A stretch of DNA of 64,000 nucleotides from the NCBI GenBank assembly GCA_015179125.1, contig WHVA01000328.1, forward strand, positions 1-64,000, given 5' to 3'. This document shows positions 19,058-32,656 of this stretch, one piece after another (position 1 is the first letter of the stretch; each line of letters begins with the position of its first letter). Under the pieces are notes generated by a model. It was given only the letters and a program-made list of their open reading frames with translations. It did not search any database and was not told the DNA's origin. Source of the stretch: Gautieria morchelliformis (lineage: Eukaryota; Basidiomycota; Agaricomycetes; Gomphales; Gomphaceae). A program made the position numbers and the translations under genes.

Positions 19058-19666
19058 ATGGGAAAGGACGGTGACCGTGTCACTAAACTTGGGGAGGGAA
19101 ACTATAATACATGGGTGGGGGAGATGCGTGCATTGCTTATGACCAAAGAGGTCTGGAGTCTGGTCAAGGGAGAATATACTCAGCCTGGCGTCTCAGATAT
19201 GGCAGAGTTAAAGTCCTGGAGAAAGGACAGGGATATTGCAGCGGGACAGATATATCTGGCCTTGGAAGCGTCTCAGAAAGTCCATGTCAAGGGCTTGGAG
19301 GAGGATCCTGTGCAAATGTGGCGCAAACTGGAGTCTGTGCACCTCCAGAAGCGTCCTGCCACCAGGTTTAATGCTTTGGACGGGTTGTTCAGCATCAGGA
19401 AACAGGATGATGAGACGCTCAATGCTCTCATGACCAGAGTTGATGACGCCATAAACAAGGTTCAGGATTTGCGTCCACCCAACTTCACCATTGATGACAT
19501 GGACGGAGAACTGGCTGCTATGGCACTCATCAGGGCACTCCCTGAGGAGTATACTGCGTTCAAATCTGCCCTCATGTTGCTTCCTCAGTTTGACTATCAG
19601 ACTGTCAAAGAAGCTATGATCTTGGAACAGCAGAACCGTGCACTGATTCTACTACTATTGCCATGA
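19058..19666 (+). pseudogene. Copia gag (unit B)
   Basis: Start chosen at MGKDGDRVTKLGEGNYNTW, the usual beginning of Copia capsid proteins; the frame is open further up to 18,923 but that part has no Gag character. It contains the UBN2-like capsid region (WRKDRDIAAGQIYLALEAS, then LNALMTRVDDAINKVQDLR and ALPEEYTAFKSALMLLPQFD). A 10-bp deletion relative to unit A near 19,640 throws it out of frame just before the zinc knuckle. No LTR or primer site is found upstream. Confidence 0.85.
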
Positions 19667-19678
19667 AATCTGCTCAGA

Positions 19679-21514
19679 TTGCCCAGACTCCACAGTCATC
19701 CCTCTACTTGTGACTTCTGCTCTAGATCGGAAACTTGCTTCAAATATAGGGATGCAAAGCGTCAGGCTGAGCAGGAGGCCAAGGAGAGGAAGGCTAAGAA
19801 GAAAGACAAGGGCAAGAAGAAGCCAGAGCAGGCCAAGCAGGCTGAGCAGGAGGAGGAAGCTAGCCAGGTGGAATTTGCCGGCAATGCAAGTATCTCTCTT
19901 CCAGATCCCACCAGTCCCACAAATGCCCTCATTGTCGAGGCAAGTGCTGACTGGACTGCAGACACAGGTGCCTCTTCACATATGACACCTCATCGTCACT
20001 GGTTCACCACTTACCAACCCCTTGAAATACCCATTCGTCTTGCAGATGGCCAAACCATCCATTCAGCGGGGGTTGGATCTGTGAGGTTTAAGCCAGTTGT
20101 AAATGGACTACCTAAGCGTCTGCTGGAATTTGAAAGAGTCTTGCATGTCCCCCTTCTGAGAAGTAACCTCCTGTCTGTCTTGTATTTAACTCGACATAAA
20201 CACTTCCATGTGTCTATTGTGGGAGACAAGATGTTGTTCAATCGGCAAGGCAACCTCCTCTTCACTGCCACAGTAACTGGAAACAATACAGCCCACTTAG
20301 ATGGTCTCACACAGCCAATGACAGAATTTGCCGGGCTGATCAGCACATGTCCTCTGGACATAACATTATGGCACCGTCGTTTTGGACACTTGAACTTTCC
20401 TCATGTCCATCATTTGGTGTCAAAGGAGCTGGTCACTGGTCTGACTATCAAGTCACAGGCAACACCAGACCCCATCTGTGAGCCCTGCCTTGCAGGGAAA
20501 CAACCTCGGGTAGTAAACAAGACAGCAAACTTCCATGCTACTGAACCACTTGTTCTCATCCATTCTGACCTCCATGGTCCCATGCCTGTAACACAGGATG
20601 GTTACCGGTATTGGATTACCTTCATTGATGATGCCACCAGGCTATGGGTGGTCATCAAGCTGAAGGCAAAGTCAGATGCATTTGATGCATTCAAGCGGTT
20701 CAAGGCATATGTGGAGAATGCCACGTCTCAGAAGATAAAGACATTGCGAGATGACAAGGGAGGGGAGTACATGTCCACAGAATTTGACATGTTCTTAGCT
20801 ACTGCTGGGATTGCATGCCAGCACACTGTGCGGAATGAACCCCATCAAAATGGGGTAGCAGAGCGTGTTAACAGGACTCTCCAAGAGCAGGCCATTGCCA
20901 TGCTCACGGAATCTCACCTTCCAACTTCCTTCTGGAGTTATGCTGTGCCAGCCCTGGTCCATGTGAGAAATAGGTCCCCCACATCTGCATTGCAGGGAGA
21001 AATTCCCTACACTGCGTTTTATGGACATAAACCAGATGTCTCTCATTTACGGGTCTTTGGGTGCACAGCATATGTTCATGTCCAGAAGGACAAGCGCAAA
21101 CCTCTTGGTTCTCATACCGAGAAATGTGTCTTTATTGGGTATCCTGCCGAGTATAAAGGGTGGATGTTCTATAATCCTCTGACCAGGAAGGTTATCATCA
21201 GCAACACTGCTGAATTTGATGAGCGTATCTTCCCAGGTTTAACAACGCAAACCCACCCACCACTCCCAGAAGTTCCCCCTCCAGAACCATCTACCACTAT
21301 TGAAGTGGAGCGACGTCCACCTCAGGTAGAGGTACAGGAAAAGGTGGGAGATGTACTTAATCAGGTGGGAGCTGTTCCTGCACCTCTCCCAGAGCCTCCA
21401 GAAGCTGTCTCTCCTGACCCCAGTGATGGCTTGGATGATTCTCACTCTGACTCAGACTCAGACTCAGACTCTGAGGGAGTAGCTCCAATGAGACGGTATC
21501 CTTTGCGTGAGTGA
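19679..21514 (+). pseudogene. Copia pol, protease-integrase part (unit B)
   Basis: Same 611-residue translation as at 8714-10,549, including the DTGAS protease site, the D/D/E integrase triad, and the TGA after YPLRE. Unlike unit A it is preceded by the longer gag of this unit, so B is the most complete Copia copy in its 5' half. Confidence 0.9.
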
Positions 21515-21690
21515 CACCCTCCTGGCAGATGGTGGGAAGCCACCACATATAGAGAGGGAACTCCTGCTATTGAATCTAGCAGTGAGGAGGAGTCATCTCC
21601 AGCACCCTCCCAACCTGCTGATTCTGGAGAAGAATCTCTTTATACTCATGCTCAGACTGATACAGTGCTCAGTGCACATGATGCCTTTGA

Positions 21691-22932
21691 GTGTGCATTC
21701 CAAGCTGCACTCAAGGTCTCTCTGCCCACAGCACCGATCCCAAGTCATTTGCTGAGGCCATGAGACGCCCTGATGCAGAATATTGGTTCAAAGCTGCATA
21801 TGATGAGATCCAAGCTCAGCTTGACAATGGCACCTGGAAGCTTGCCAAACTGCCCCCAGGCAGAAAGGCAATTGGGAGTCGATGGGTGTTTCTCATCAAG
21901 CGAAAAGCCGATGGGTCCATTGATCGCTACAAAGGAAGGTTGGTGGCCAAAGGATATGCCCAGAGGCCTGGCTTTGACTACATTGAGACGTTTGCACCCA
22001 CTGCCAAATGGGCTGCATTGTGTGCTGTGCTTGCAATGGCCGCCATTGAAGACATGGAGCTCAAGAGCATCGATATATCATCTGCATACCTAAACGGAGA
22101 ACTTGATCAGGAAGTTTACATGGAGCAACCTGAGGGGTTCCACCAGGGTGCTTATTATGATGATTTCCTCAAGCTTCTCAAAGGTATCTATGGTCTGAAG
22201 CAATCTGGGAGAATCTGGCATCAGAAGCTCGATAAAGAGCTGCGGGAGATGGACTTTGTCAAAGTGAGGTGTGACCATAGCATTTGGGTGTACCAGAAGG
22301 GTGATGATAAGGTCATCATCCCAGTCTTTGTGGATGATTTGACCATTGAATCCAAGTCCAAGGAAGCCATGTGGCGTGTGAAGGATGAGCTGAAGAAGTG
22401 TTTTAAACTTAGGGACCTCGGTCCTATGTCTTTCCTCCTTGGAGTTTCCATTGAGAGGGACCGAGCCAAGCGCACACTCACACTCTCACAGAAGCAGTAT
22501 ACCTTGGACCTTCTGGAGCGATATGGTCATTCTGATTGCAATAGAGTCTTTACTCCTATGGATCCTGGCTGCAGGCTGTCCAGTGAACAGGCTTGCTCCA
22601 CACCGGAGGAGGTTGAATTCATGAAAGACAAGCCATATATTCATGCAGTGGGATCCTTGCTTTATTTGGCTACTGCAACCCGTCCAGACATAGCATATGT
22701 GGTGGGAGTATTGGCCAGATTCAACTCCAATCCTGGCATGGCACACTGGACAGCTGTCAAGCACCTCTTCAAATACCTGAAGGGCACCCTTGACTACAAG
22801 CTGACATACAAGCGGGGCTTGACACAGTCAACCCAGCTGTTTACGTCATACTCAGATGCAGACCATGGTGGAGACAAAGACTGTGGAAAATCCACTGGTG
22901 CATATGTGGTTAAAATGGGAACTGGAGCCATC
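21691..22932 (+). pseudogene. Copia pol, RT-RNase H part (unit B)
   Basis: Translation identical to 10,726-11,967: RT with the FVDDL active site and the first half of RNase H. It ends at the same inversion junction (after GTGAI). Confidence 0.9.
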
Positions 22933-22995
22933 ATAATTAGCAACTGTAAACTTTATTTAGCGCTCCAGGCGCTAAACAATGCTCAGTGCAAATCA

Positions 22996-23313
22996 TTATA
23001 GCATTAGTCCTAGCATTTTCCTGCAGCGTTCAACCTTGACCTTTGTCAACGACTTGGTCAACATGTCTGCTGGCATCTCATCAGTGGGAATGTGAGCAAC
23101 TGAGATTTTTCCTTTGGTGACCACATCTCTCAACCAGTAGAAGGGCAAGTCAAGTTGCTTGAGTCTCCCATGGTGTTCAGGATTCTTAGCAACTTGAACT
23201 GCTGACTGGTTATCAATGAAGAGTGTAGAGGAACCTCTAGGTTTCCACCCAAGCTCAGTGAACAAATTTCGCAACCAAAGGATCTCTTGGCCTGCCGAGA
23301 CAGCCGGCGCGCC
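22996..23313 (-). pseudogene. Inverted RNase H tail (unit B)
   Basis: Same inverted segment as at 12,031-12,348, with the QSAVQVAKNPEHHGR and ADMLTKSL motifs of Copia RNase H on the strand opposite the rest of pol. Confidence 0.85.
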
Positions 23314-23720
23314 CATCTACTCCTGATTCCATCAGTTTCATCCAACCATCGCCACCTCCTTCTATCACATATCCCTCACCAGTATACTTGTCGCCGGTCA
23401 CTGCCCAGTCCAATTCAGACCTTCTACCACCCGGCTTCGACACCCTACCATCATCTCCTTGCGACACTGCTCATTCAGACAGTCATATATCATTCATACC
23501 ACTCACACCACAAGTTCGCATTAAGAATCGGTGGCATGCCATGTTCTTATGGGCAACGGGGATTTTGCGACGGTGGATGAAGACTGATATGCCGAGGGTG
23601 GAAGAGGTGACTCCTGCTGTAGACTTGGGAGCTTTAGAAGAGGAGCGGTTTGAGATGCTGCGGATGAGGACATTGGAGGAGCTGGAAGTGATTGAGGCGG
23701 TGTTCCTTGAAAGGCTGTGA
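23313..23720 (+). CDS. Extra 3' ORF of Copia element (unit B)
   Basis: Identical to the frame at 12,348-12,755: P/S/T-rich beginning, acidic helical end, stop 37 bp before the LTR. No domain recognised. Confidence 0.5.
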   Translation, partial: PSTPDSISFIQPSPPPSITYPSPVYLSPVTAQSNSDLLPPGFDTLPSSPCDTAHSDSHISFIPLTPQVRIKNRWHAMFLWATGILRRWMKTDMPRVEEVTPAVDLGALEEERFEMLRMRTLEELEVIEAVFLERL

Positions 23721-23756
23721 GGTGTAGGAATGCAGAGCTCTATTATCAGGTGGGAG

Positions 23757-24097
23757 TGTTGAATGGTGATATTAGAAGCCCTATCCATTCTACATTTCCT
23801 CTAATTTTCTTGGTATTTTTCTCTCTAGTAGTTAGTGACTTCTTGTTGACTCTTTGCTTTGTATCTGCGCTTTTTGGCATGCTTACATAAGCCAAAAAGC
23901 GCCAGCTAACAGCTGGGGAGTGTGGGAGAGTGCCCCTTATCTTGTGCACTCACCACACATCCCCAGGTATGATGTATCTAGCTGTATAATCTGATCTTGT
24001 GCACTCACCACACATCCCCAGACCTGCTGGGGTGTTTGTTAGGCTTATCAGGCTTATCAGGCTTGTTGTAAGGCTCCTATAACTTCGCTTTTTTACA
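23757..24097 (+). repeat. Copia 3' LTR (unit B)
   Basis: Same as 12,792-13,132, including the internal partial duplication and the 12-bp hairpin stem; preceded by AGGTGGGAG. Confidence 0.85.
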
Positions 24098-24524
24098 GTA
24101 CCATAGAGTGTTTCAAGAACGAGTAGATTTGCACTCCACTGGAAGTGGGTATGGAATGATGCATCTGGAATAGGGACGGGGGAGGTTTCAGTACCCACCT
24201 CGATTGTAATGCAGGAAGGGTGTGGGAGCGAAGAGACACATGATCAAGTCTTTGCGGCAAACTATACAGGAAGACTCACAGTGAGTTAATGATGACATTG
24301 TACCCACATGACTTTCTAGAAATATGGCCATCCGGGTTTATAATGGTGCCATTCCTTGAAACGTACAGGCTGTCTCTGAATTGTTGTACTCAAATAAACT
24401 GTAGCAAACAGGTGGGTACCAGCTTCTGCAGTTGTGTCACAAAAGTTGCACAAAATGTGAAGGCAGGTTTGTGGTGGCCCATGACCATAATCATTAGCTA
24501 ACACTGTGGATATGATGTCCGACA

Positions 24525-27500
24525 GCTCACAGATGACAAATTTGCACCATATCTAGGGAATCTATCTGGTGGGATCTTTTTGAAATAAGCAGTCCCAGAG
24601 GTTATCCCAGTACTGGTTAAACAATGTTTAGTTTAGCATCTGTGCTTGTAAAGAGTCAAAATTACTTGCCAATTTGCCTGACATTGCTGATTGCATTCGG
24701 AACTGCAAACGCCAAGGTTTGTCGGCCAAGGAGTATGAGTAGTATACACTCATGAACGTGGAATCATATGCACATGACCAGTCTGCACTAGACCACATGC
24801 GTGTTTTGATTCGTTCCTCGTTATCTAGAAGTAAATCTGACACGGTAAAGTCCAAGAAACCAGCTCAATGAAGAACCAGCCTGCTGGCATGCCAGGTAGC
24901 TTAACGGGACTGGACGGAAAGTGGACGAGTGCACCTGTTGCATATGTAAGACCTGTTGGACAGATCGATGTGAAAATTTTTCAGATAACACCCTGTGTGC
25001 ACCGTTGGTAATTTTGAAGTCTGTTGAGCCAACAATTACTGTCAGAAATTGATCATGTGCTTCGCTACGCAAAGGAAAATTACAATGCGTGGTTTGATGG
25101 CATTAGTATTATCTTTGCAGGTGATTTTTTTCAATACCCACCTGTGCAAGGTACACCTTTATATACTCCAATTCGCAAATGAGTCAATCTAATCATGAAA
25201 TCTTACGACAATTAGGAAGACTGGCATGGAAGAGTGTCACTCATATTATAGACTTACATGAACAAAAGTGTATGTCTGGCGATGCTGAGTATGCAGGTGC
25301 TGTTTACAGGTTAAGACACAGACAGTGCAACGAAGGTGATGTGTGGACTTGTTCAATTCCAGATGCGTCCATTCTGCTCGAAATCTGACTAGGATTGACA
25401 TGAATGAGCCTGAAAATGTTGACAGTGTAACCCTTGTTCAAACAAACCATTTGCGTAAACTTCTGAATTCTAAGAAGGCTATTTCAAATACCAGTGTTAA
25501 AAATGCAGCTGAGTTGGTGATATGCGCAGCAAATGACACAATGCAAGCATTGCCAGTCCCCTCCGCATCATGCCTGTCTGCTACAACGTGACTTTTCGAG
25601 TGTTCAAAATGAACTACCAGGGTATCTGCCTCTCTACGACGGTATGCCAGTGATTCTTAGAGGTAGAAATATATCAACGACTTTGTCCAGTAAAACAATG
25701 TCCACATTCTTCCATTCCTCTCTCAAGGCATGTCTGTTTATAACATCAATTACAACGGAGAAATCCTTGCCATCATTTCCTAGAAACCGGTTTGACTTGC
25801 CCTTCCTTTGGAAATAATACTAATCCCTAGGCTTATGAACAGTCGTACCGTCGATCAAAGCTGCGGCAGAACCTGTAGGAGCTAAGTACCTGATACAGTG
25901 GCCACCACATCTGTACACGTTCATCAAGTTATTAACTGCATGGACAACATGTGTTTTTCCTGTGCCTTCAGGACCAGTGAGTAAAAGGTGGATCAGGTCG
26001 GGAGGTGGTAATGACCATGACGAGTGGGACGGTGGGACATTAATTAATGCTAAGAAGTGTTGCACAGTAATACGGTAAGCTATCCATTGTTCGTCATTCA
26101 GTTGAAACTCATGACCTACGCACATCATTACACCGTATGAGTCATTGTCGGTTAATGCAGTCATCTGAAAGGTTTCTGCTGGTACTTCGCGGTTGGTGGT
26201 TGAAGTTGAGTTGAACAAGTGGATGTTGTCAGAAAAGGCATCAGGTGAGTCATCCTTCCTTATTGACTGTGCACTCAAGTCATTCATATTGCGCCGCTTA
26301 TTGGATAATAGAAGTTCTTGAGCTTTAACAGCATCAGACCATGCTTTCCTGTTGTGTCGGTTAGGTGTAAGCTTATCTTCAATGACAGGGATGGGTGACA
26401 GACGTGGGGCAGGGTGATCATGTATGCCAAACCAGCCTGTTTGCGCATACATGCACAACTCTGACTGGTGTCCAAAGCCAAGTTCAACTGTACATTGTCA
26501 TCATCTATGGACTGCTGCAGAGCATCGGTATTGAGTCGGGACTGTTTTGTCAGATCAGCTCTTTTCCTTAGTCTTTCAGTGTCCCGCTCATCCTGGCATT
26601 CATGTAACGCATCCCAGTTCCTCATAATACGTAAACTTGCTGGATCGAAATGGAAGTCAGCAAAGGCATCAGAAATGGTATCATCACGAAGTTGTAGCAG
26701 CGAATGCAAAATGCTGAATGGTTTAAAGTGAGCAAGGGCAAATATCTTGTACACATCCCCATCTGTAGGTCTGGGTATTGAGGATCCAACAACGCATGGC
26801 ACTAATTCATTTCCACAGCGATGGGTGGACTTGTCTGTATGTTGTACTAGAACATGAGTTTCAGCAAGCCTGTGGGACCGCTTCAACTCATAACGACATA
26901 ACACATGCAGGTTAGAATCAGCATCGTAAACTTTAGGTGATTTGGAACTTTTTTCAAGCCTAAAACATCTTACAAACTGATAGAAGTTGATATTGGATAG
27001 CTTGTCATCTCAATGTAAATAATCAGTAACCTGGTTGGACTTGACTAACTTTCCTTGAGGATCCACTTGGACACGCAGGGGTGTATCCTCTATGCAATCG
27101 GCCACGGAATCCAAGGAGTCAGACTCGTTGTTGCATTGACACAAGACTACTTCGCAATGGACGGAAGACAGCAAAAGACCAGACATCATGGGGACTGATA
27201 TGGAAGACAAGGAATCAGTGTGACCATGTAAGTAATGTACCGCTTGTTGTGCGTGAATTTGTTGCTGTGTGGTGAACTGAGATAAGCACAGCAACGATGC
27301 AGCATCCTTCATAGGTAACTCTGGAGATACAGGCATGGCAGTGACAGTTTTAGACAGGAGGGAAAGCATCTTATAAGTCTTCACGTCCATTTTTGTGATA
27401 TAATCTGTGATATAAAACATGGCCGCTTTTGCTGCTTTACCTGACAGGATGCACCTAACGTCATGGTTATGCCTACAGAATACTACGATGTAAGGATTAA

Positions 27501-27705
27501 AATAATTGATTATGGGCTCCGGACACATGAGCACAACCGAGTTGGAATTCTTGTCAAAGTATGACGCTTCTACGACCTCGTGCGGAAAAAGGAATCTACA
27601 GCGATGCTGATTGTTATATTTGTGACATACAGGTCTGCACTTAGGTGTTGAAGCAAAGGCGTCGTCTGGGGTGATGACATCTGTGGGGTAGATGGGATCA
27701 GTTCA
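24525..27705 (-). pseudogene. Helitron Rep/helicase fragment with internal inversion (unit B)
   Basis: Second copy of 13,560-16,740. In natural order: Rep C-terminal part and Walker A on - (25,682-27,705), the inverted motif III block on + (25,017-25,681), and the C-terminal remnant on - (24,525-25,016). The frameshifts are those of unit A. Confidence 0.7.
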
Positions 27706-28165
27706 GGCACATGCTTGTGCAGTGAGTGCTCCCCCTCGAGCGGTGCCATATCAGTAGTAGTGTCATCGTTGTCGTTATCTGGGATAGTATAGAGTTTGTT
27801 GTCGCTTTCGTCGAATGTAATGTTTCTTGAGATCTGAACGTGCTTTGAAGCTTTATTGTAATATTTCCAAGCTTTTGCATGTTCAGCTACTCTAACGAAT
27901 ATATGCTCCTCAAGTTTAGCCTGGAGTTAATCCGGCACCATGACCCAGCAGTTCATCCCGAATTCTTCTAGATGCGCTATATTTGGTTTCTTGCCGAATA
28001 GTGCCTGGAACGGTGTTGCATCATCTCCAAGTGCTCGCGTGGGTGATCGATTTTTGATGTAACACACGTAAGCCATGGTCTCAGGCCAAAGTATTTTTGG
28101 TAGGTTCTTGGCAAACATTATTGCCTGTGCCTGCTCGAGTAGGGTCGGTTGAGTTGTTCAGTGAC
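27706..28165 (-). pseudogene. Second Copia integrase fragment (unit B)
   Basis: Copy of 16,741-17,200: KNRSPTRALGDDATPFQAL and VQISRNITFDESDNK are present, with the same stop and the same junctions. Confidence 0.75.
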
Positions 28166-28196
28166 TCTATTTTGGGCTGGGGAGTATGGGGCTGTG

Positions 28197-28755
28197 TGTC
28201 ATGACCCGTATATTTCTCTCGCCCCGATGTCACTGTTTCTCATCTCATCATTCCTCTTGCATCTTCGCCTGAGTTCGCCCAACCCTTCAACCACTCTTCC
28301 TCTACGATCGCTCCATTCGCTGTTCGCCCCATTCTCCGAACGTCTATTTGCTGCTCACATCATTCACCAGCAGGCACGCCATCACACACGATTGATACCA
28401 TTTACCCGGCGTGATGGTTCATCACTAGCCCCATCACCTCAATCTAACTCCTTTAGGTGTTCATATGGCCAGAATGCATTGGCGGGACGTTCTACCCATA
28501 GGTCGTGTGGGATCAACCCAGCAGATGAAGAGTCTGTGCAGGGTGGTGTATATATGGGTCCCAAGACGTATTTTCATACATAGGTGCCTTCACCCCCTTT
28601 CCTCTCCATTGTTTCATGTTTGCACCCTTCTTTCGTTCTATTGTATGTTTAATCCATCTATCTATATCATGACTGCACACCCCTATCCAACCCTGACTCA
28701 TGACGGCCTCTTTCCTATTCGCTGTTACTATACGAGTATTCAGTATAAAGTAGTT
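28197..28755 (+). repeat. LTR family B (unit B)
   Basis: Copy of 17,232-17,790, starting TGTCATGACCC. Its 3' edge is equally uncertain. Confidence 0.55.
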
Positions 28756-28855
28756 TACATTCGCATGTATATTCTTCAGTTCAATTATCATACATCCATC
28801 TTGTGCAAACCTGACCTTGCTGTGACTATCGTCTTGAGCCTTCTCCTGTAGATTT

Positions 28856-29131
28856 CTATCTTCGACCAGAAGAAGACTTAGGCATCACTGGTGAGTTCTC
28901 ATACTTCATCTTCGTTACCTTAGCCTTCGAATTATCTTCTGTGCTGTCGGCGAAGGGCTCCAAAGGAGTGCCTTCGCCGGCAAAAGGATTGTCGCTACTT
29001 AGACAACCTTTCTGTGACACCTTGCACGTTACATCGTCAAGTGCCACGGTAGTCCTCTTTTTATGAGGTTGAGGAATGCATGATCCAACAGCAATAATAT
29101 CAAACAACAAGACATTGTCATGTTCGGTCAC
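28856..29131 (-). CDS. Unidentified ORF, 91 codons (unit B)
   Basis: Same translation as 17,891-18,166. No family recognised. Confidence 0.3.
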   Translation of the reverse strand: MTEHDNVLLFDIIAVGSCIPQPHKKRTTVALDDVTCKVSQKGCLSSDNPFAGEGTPLEPFADSTEDNSKAKVTKMKYENSPVMPKSSSGRR

Positions 29132-29621
29132 TGTATATGTGTTGGTGTCTGTTGATATATGTAAGAGTTTCTTTCTTATCTATACTTCGTTGACATACCT
29201 TTTTTCATGGCCTTGTTTGATAGGAGGTTATTCATAAAGTCTATGTACTACGAGATAAGAACCTATATATCATATATTTCAAAACTACTATTTATAATAT
29301 ATAAGAATATTATTATATTAGATTTATAGAGCAACACTAATACATATAAAACTTCTATATGGGTATGTTCATCTTAGTTGAAAAGATAGATTAGAATATT
29401 ATAGTAAGAGACTTAAGATTGATAGACACTTAGAATAGCTAAAAAGAGTATATAGAATATAGAATATATGGCAGGGTATAGTACTAATTATATAATAACA
29501 CCAATATGGATTATATTAAAAAGACAAAAGTGGCAAGGTATAAGGACCCTTCATCTGGATCTGATAACTTACCAGCATCTAAGGATAACGGCATGACCCA
29601 ATTTAACCCAAGTGGAGCGCT

Positions 29622-29726
29622 GACAGGTTCTTCAGAAGAACCTGTCAATGTTGAGACCAAGTGCCAAGTTCAATGAGTCAGAAGACCTTCTTCTGACTCA
29701 TTGAAATTGGCACTTGGTCTCAACAT
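29622..29726. repeat. Pair of strong hairpins (second copy)
   Basis: Copy of 18,656-18,760: the 12-bp stem at 29,622-29,646 and the 37-bp stem at 29,648-29,726. Confidence 0.85.
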
Positions 29727-30023
29727 CAATGAAGATCTTGCGCTCTATCTTCAATGCAATTGTAACAAAGTACCTATGGCTGTGGAGATCACACTGGAGT
29801 ATATTTTAGAGGTGAGTTCCCTCTGTTGAACGGTCTTCTAGCAACTGAGAGCGTTATCAGAATTCTGAGGCAGAATTTGCAATAGCGTATGATAACAATA
29901 TCTGGTATGGCTGAAAGTGAGTACAACATCTATAGAAATTTATGTTCTATCATATTTTCTTTAATTAGAGTGACTCTGCATGTGAAGATTTCTTCAGTGA
30001 GATTCGGAAAACTCAACCACGTC

Positions 30024-30632
30024 ATGGGAAAGGACGGTGACCGTGTCACTAAACTTGGGGAGGGAAACTATAATACATGGGTGGGGGAGATGCGTGCATT
30101 GCTTATGACCAAAGAGGTCTGGAGTCTGGTCAAGGGAGAATATACTCAGCCTGGCGTCTCAGATATGGCAGAGTTAAAGTCCTGGAGAAAGGACAGGGAT
30201 ATTGCAGCGGGACAGATATATCTGGCCTTGGAAGCGTCTCAGAAAGTCCATGTCAAGGGCTTGGAGGAGGATCCTGTGCAAATGTGGCGCAAACTGGAGT
30301 CTGTGCACCTCCAGAAGCGTCCTGCCACCAGGTTTAATGCTTTGGACGGGTTGTTCAGCATCAGGAAACAGGATGATGAGACGCTCAATGCTCTCATGAC
30401 CAGAGTTGATGACGCCATAAACAAGGTTCAGGATTTGCGTCCACCCAACTTCACCATTGATGACATGGACGGAGAACTGGCTGCTATGGCACTCATCAGG
30501 GCACTCCCTGAGGAGTATACTGCGTTCAAATCTGCCCTCATGTTGCTTCCTCAGTTTGACTATCAGACTGTCAAAGAAGCTATGATCTTGGAACAGCAGA
30601 ACCGTGCACTGATTCTACTACTATTGCCATGA
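30024..30632 (+). pseudogene. Copia gag (unit C)
   Basis: Same translation as the gag at 19,058-19,666, with the same 10-bp deletion just before the pol frame. Confidence 0.85.
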
Positions 30633-30644
30633 AATCTGCTCAGA

Positions 30645-32480
30645 TTGCCCAGACTCCACAGTCATCCCTCTACTTGTGACTTCTGCTCTAGATCGGAAAC
30701 TTGCTTCAAATATAGGGATGCAAAGCGTCAGGCTGAGCAGGAGGCCAAGGAGAGGAAGGCTAAGAAGAAAGACAAGGGCAAGAAGAAGCCAGAGCAGGCC
30801 AAGCAGGCTGAGCAGGAGGAGGAAGCTAGCCAGGTGGAATTTGCCGGCAATGCAAGTATCTCTCTTCCAGATCCCACCAGTCCCACAAATGCCCTCATTG
30901 TCGAGGCAAGTGCTGACTGGACTGCAGACACAGGTGCCTCTTCACATATGACACCTCATCGTCACTGGTTCACCACTTACCAACCCCTTGAAATACCCAT
31001 TCGTCTTGCAGATGGCCAAACCATCCATTCAGCGGGGGTTGGATCTGTGAGGTTTAAGCCAGTTGTAAATGGACTACCTAAGCGTCTGCTGGAATTTGAA
31101 AGAGTCTTGCATGTCCCCCTTCTGAGAAGTAACCTCCTGTCTGTCTTGTATTTAACTCGACATAAACACTTCCATGTGTCTATTGTGGGAGACAAGATGT
31201 TGTTCAATCGGCAAGGCAACCTCCTCTTCACTGCCACAGTAACTGGAAACAATACAGCCCACTTAGATGGTCTCACACAGCCAATGACAGAATTTGCCGG
31301 GCTGATCAGCACATGTCCTCTGGACATAACATTATGGCACCGTCGTTTTGGACACTTGAACTTTCCTCATGTCCATCATTTGGTGTCAAAGGAGCTGGTC
31401 ACTGGTCTGACTATCAAGTCACAGGCAACACCAGACCCCATCTGTGAGCCCTGCCTTGCAGGGAAACAACCTCGGGTAGTAAACAAGACAGCAAACTTCC
31501 ATGCTACTGAACCACTTGTTCTCATCCATTCTGACCTCCATGGTCCCATGCCTGTAACACAGGATGGTTACCGGTATTGGATTACCTTCATTGATGATGC
31601 CACCAGGCTATGGGTGGTCATCAAGCTGAAGGCAAAGTCAGATGCATTTGATGCATTCAAGCGGTTCAAGGCATATGTGGAGAATGCCACGTCTCAGAAG
31701 ATAAAGACATTGCGAGATGACAAGGGAGGGGAGTACATGTCCACAGAATTTGACATGTTCTTAGCTACTGCTGGGATTGCATGCCAGCACACTGTGCGGA
31801 ATGAACCCCATCAAAATGGGGTAGCAGAGCGTGTTAACAGGACTCTCCAAGAGCAGGCCATTGCCATGCTCACGGAATCTCACCTTCCAACTTCCTTCTG
31901 GAGTTATGCTGTGCCAGCCCTGGTCCATGTGAGAAATAGGTCCCCCACATCTGCATTGCAGGGAGAAATTCCCTACACTGCGTTTTATGGACATAAACCA
32001 GATGTCTCTCATTTACGGGTCTTTGGGTGCACAGCATATGTTCATGTCCAGAAGGACAAGCGCAAACCTCTTGGTTCTCATACCGAGAAATGTGTCTTTA
32101 TTGGGTATCCTGCCGAGTATAAAGGGTGGATGTTCTATAATCCTCTGACCAGGAAGGTTATCATCAGCAACACTGCTGAATTTGATGAGCGTATCTTCCC
32201 AGGTTTAACAACGCAAACCCACCCACCACTCCCAGAAGTTCCCCCTCCAGAACCATCTACCACTATTGAAGTGGAGCGACGTCCACCTCAGGTAGAGGTA
32301 CAGGAAAAGGTGGGAGATGTACTTAATCAGGTGGGAGCTGTTCCTGCACCTCTCCCAGAGCCTCCAGAAGCTGTCTCTCCTGACCCCAGTGATGGCTTGG
32401 ATGATTCTCACTCTGACTCAGACTCAGACTCAGACTCTGAGGGAGTAGCTCCAATGAGACGGTATCCTTTGCGTGAGTGA
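30645..32480 (+). pseudogene. Copia pol, protease-integrase part (unit C)
   Basis: Third identical copy of the 611-residue frame, ending in the TGA after YPLRE. Confidence 0.9.
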
Positions 32481-32656
32481 CACCCTCCTGGCAGATGGTG
32501 GGAAGCCACCACATATAGAGAGGGAACTCCTGCTATTGAATCTAGCAGTGAGGAGGAGTCATCTCCAGCACCCTCCCAACCTGCTGATTCTGGAGAAGAA
32601 TCTCTTTATACTCATGCTCAGACTGATACAGTGCTCAGTGCACATGATGCCTTTGA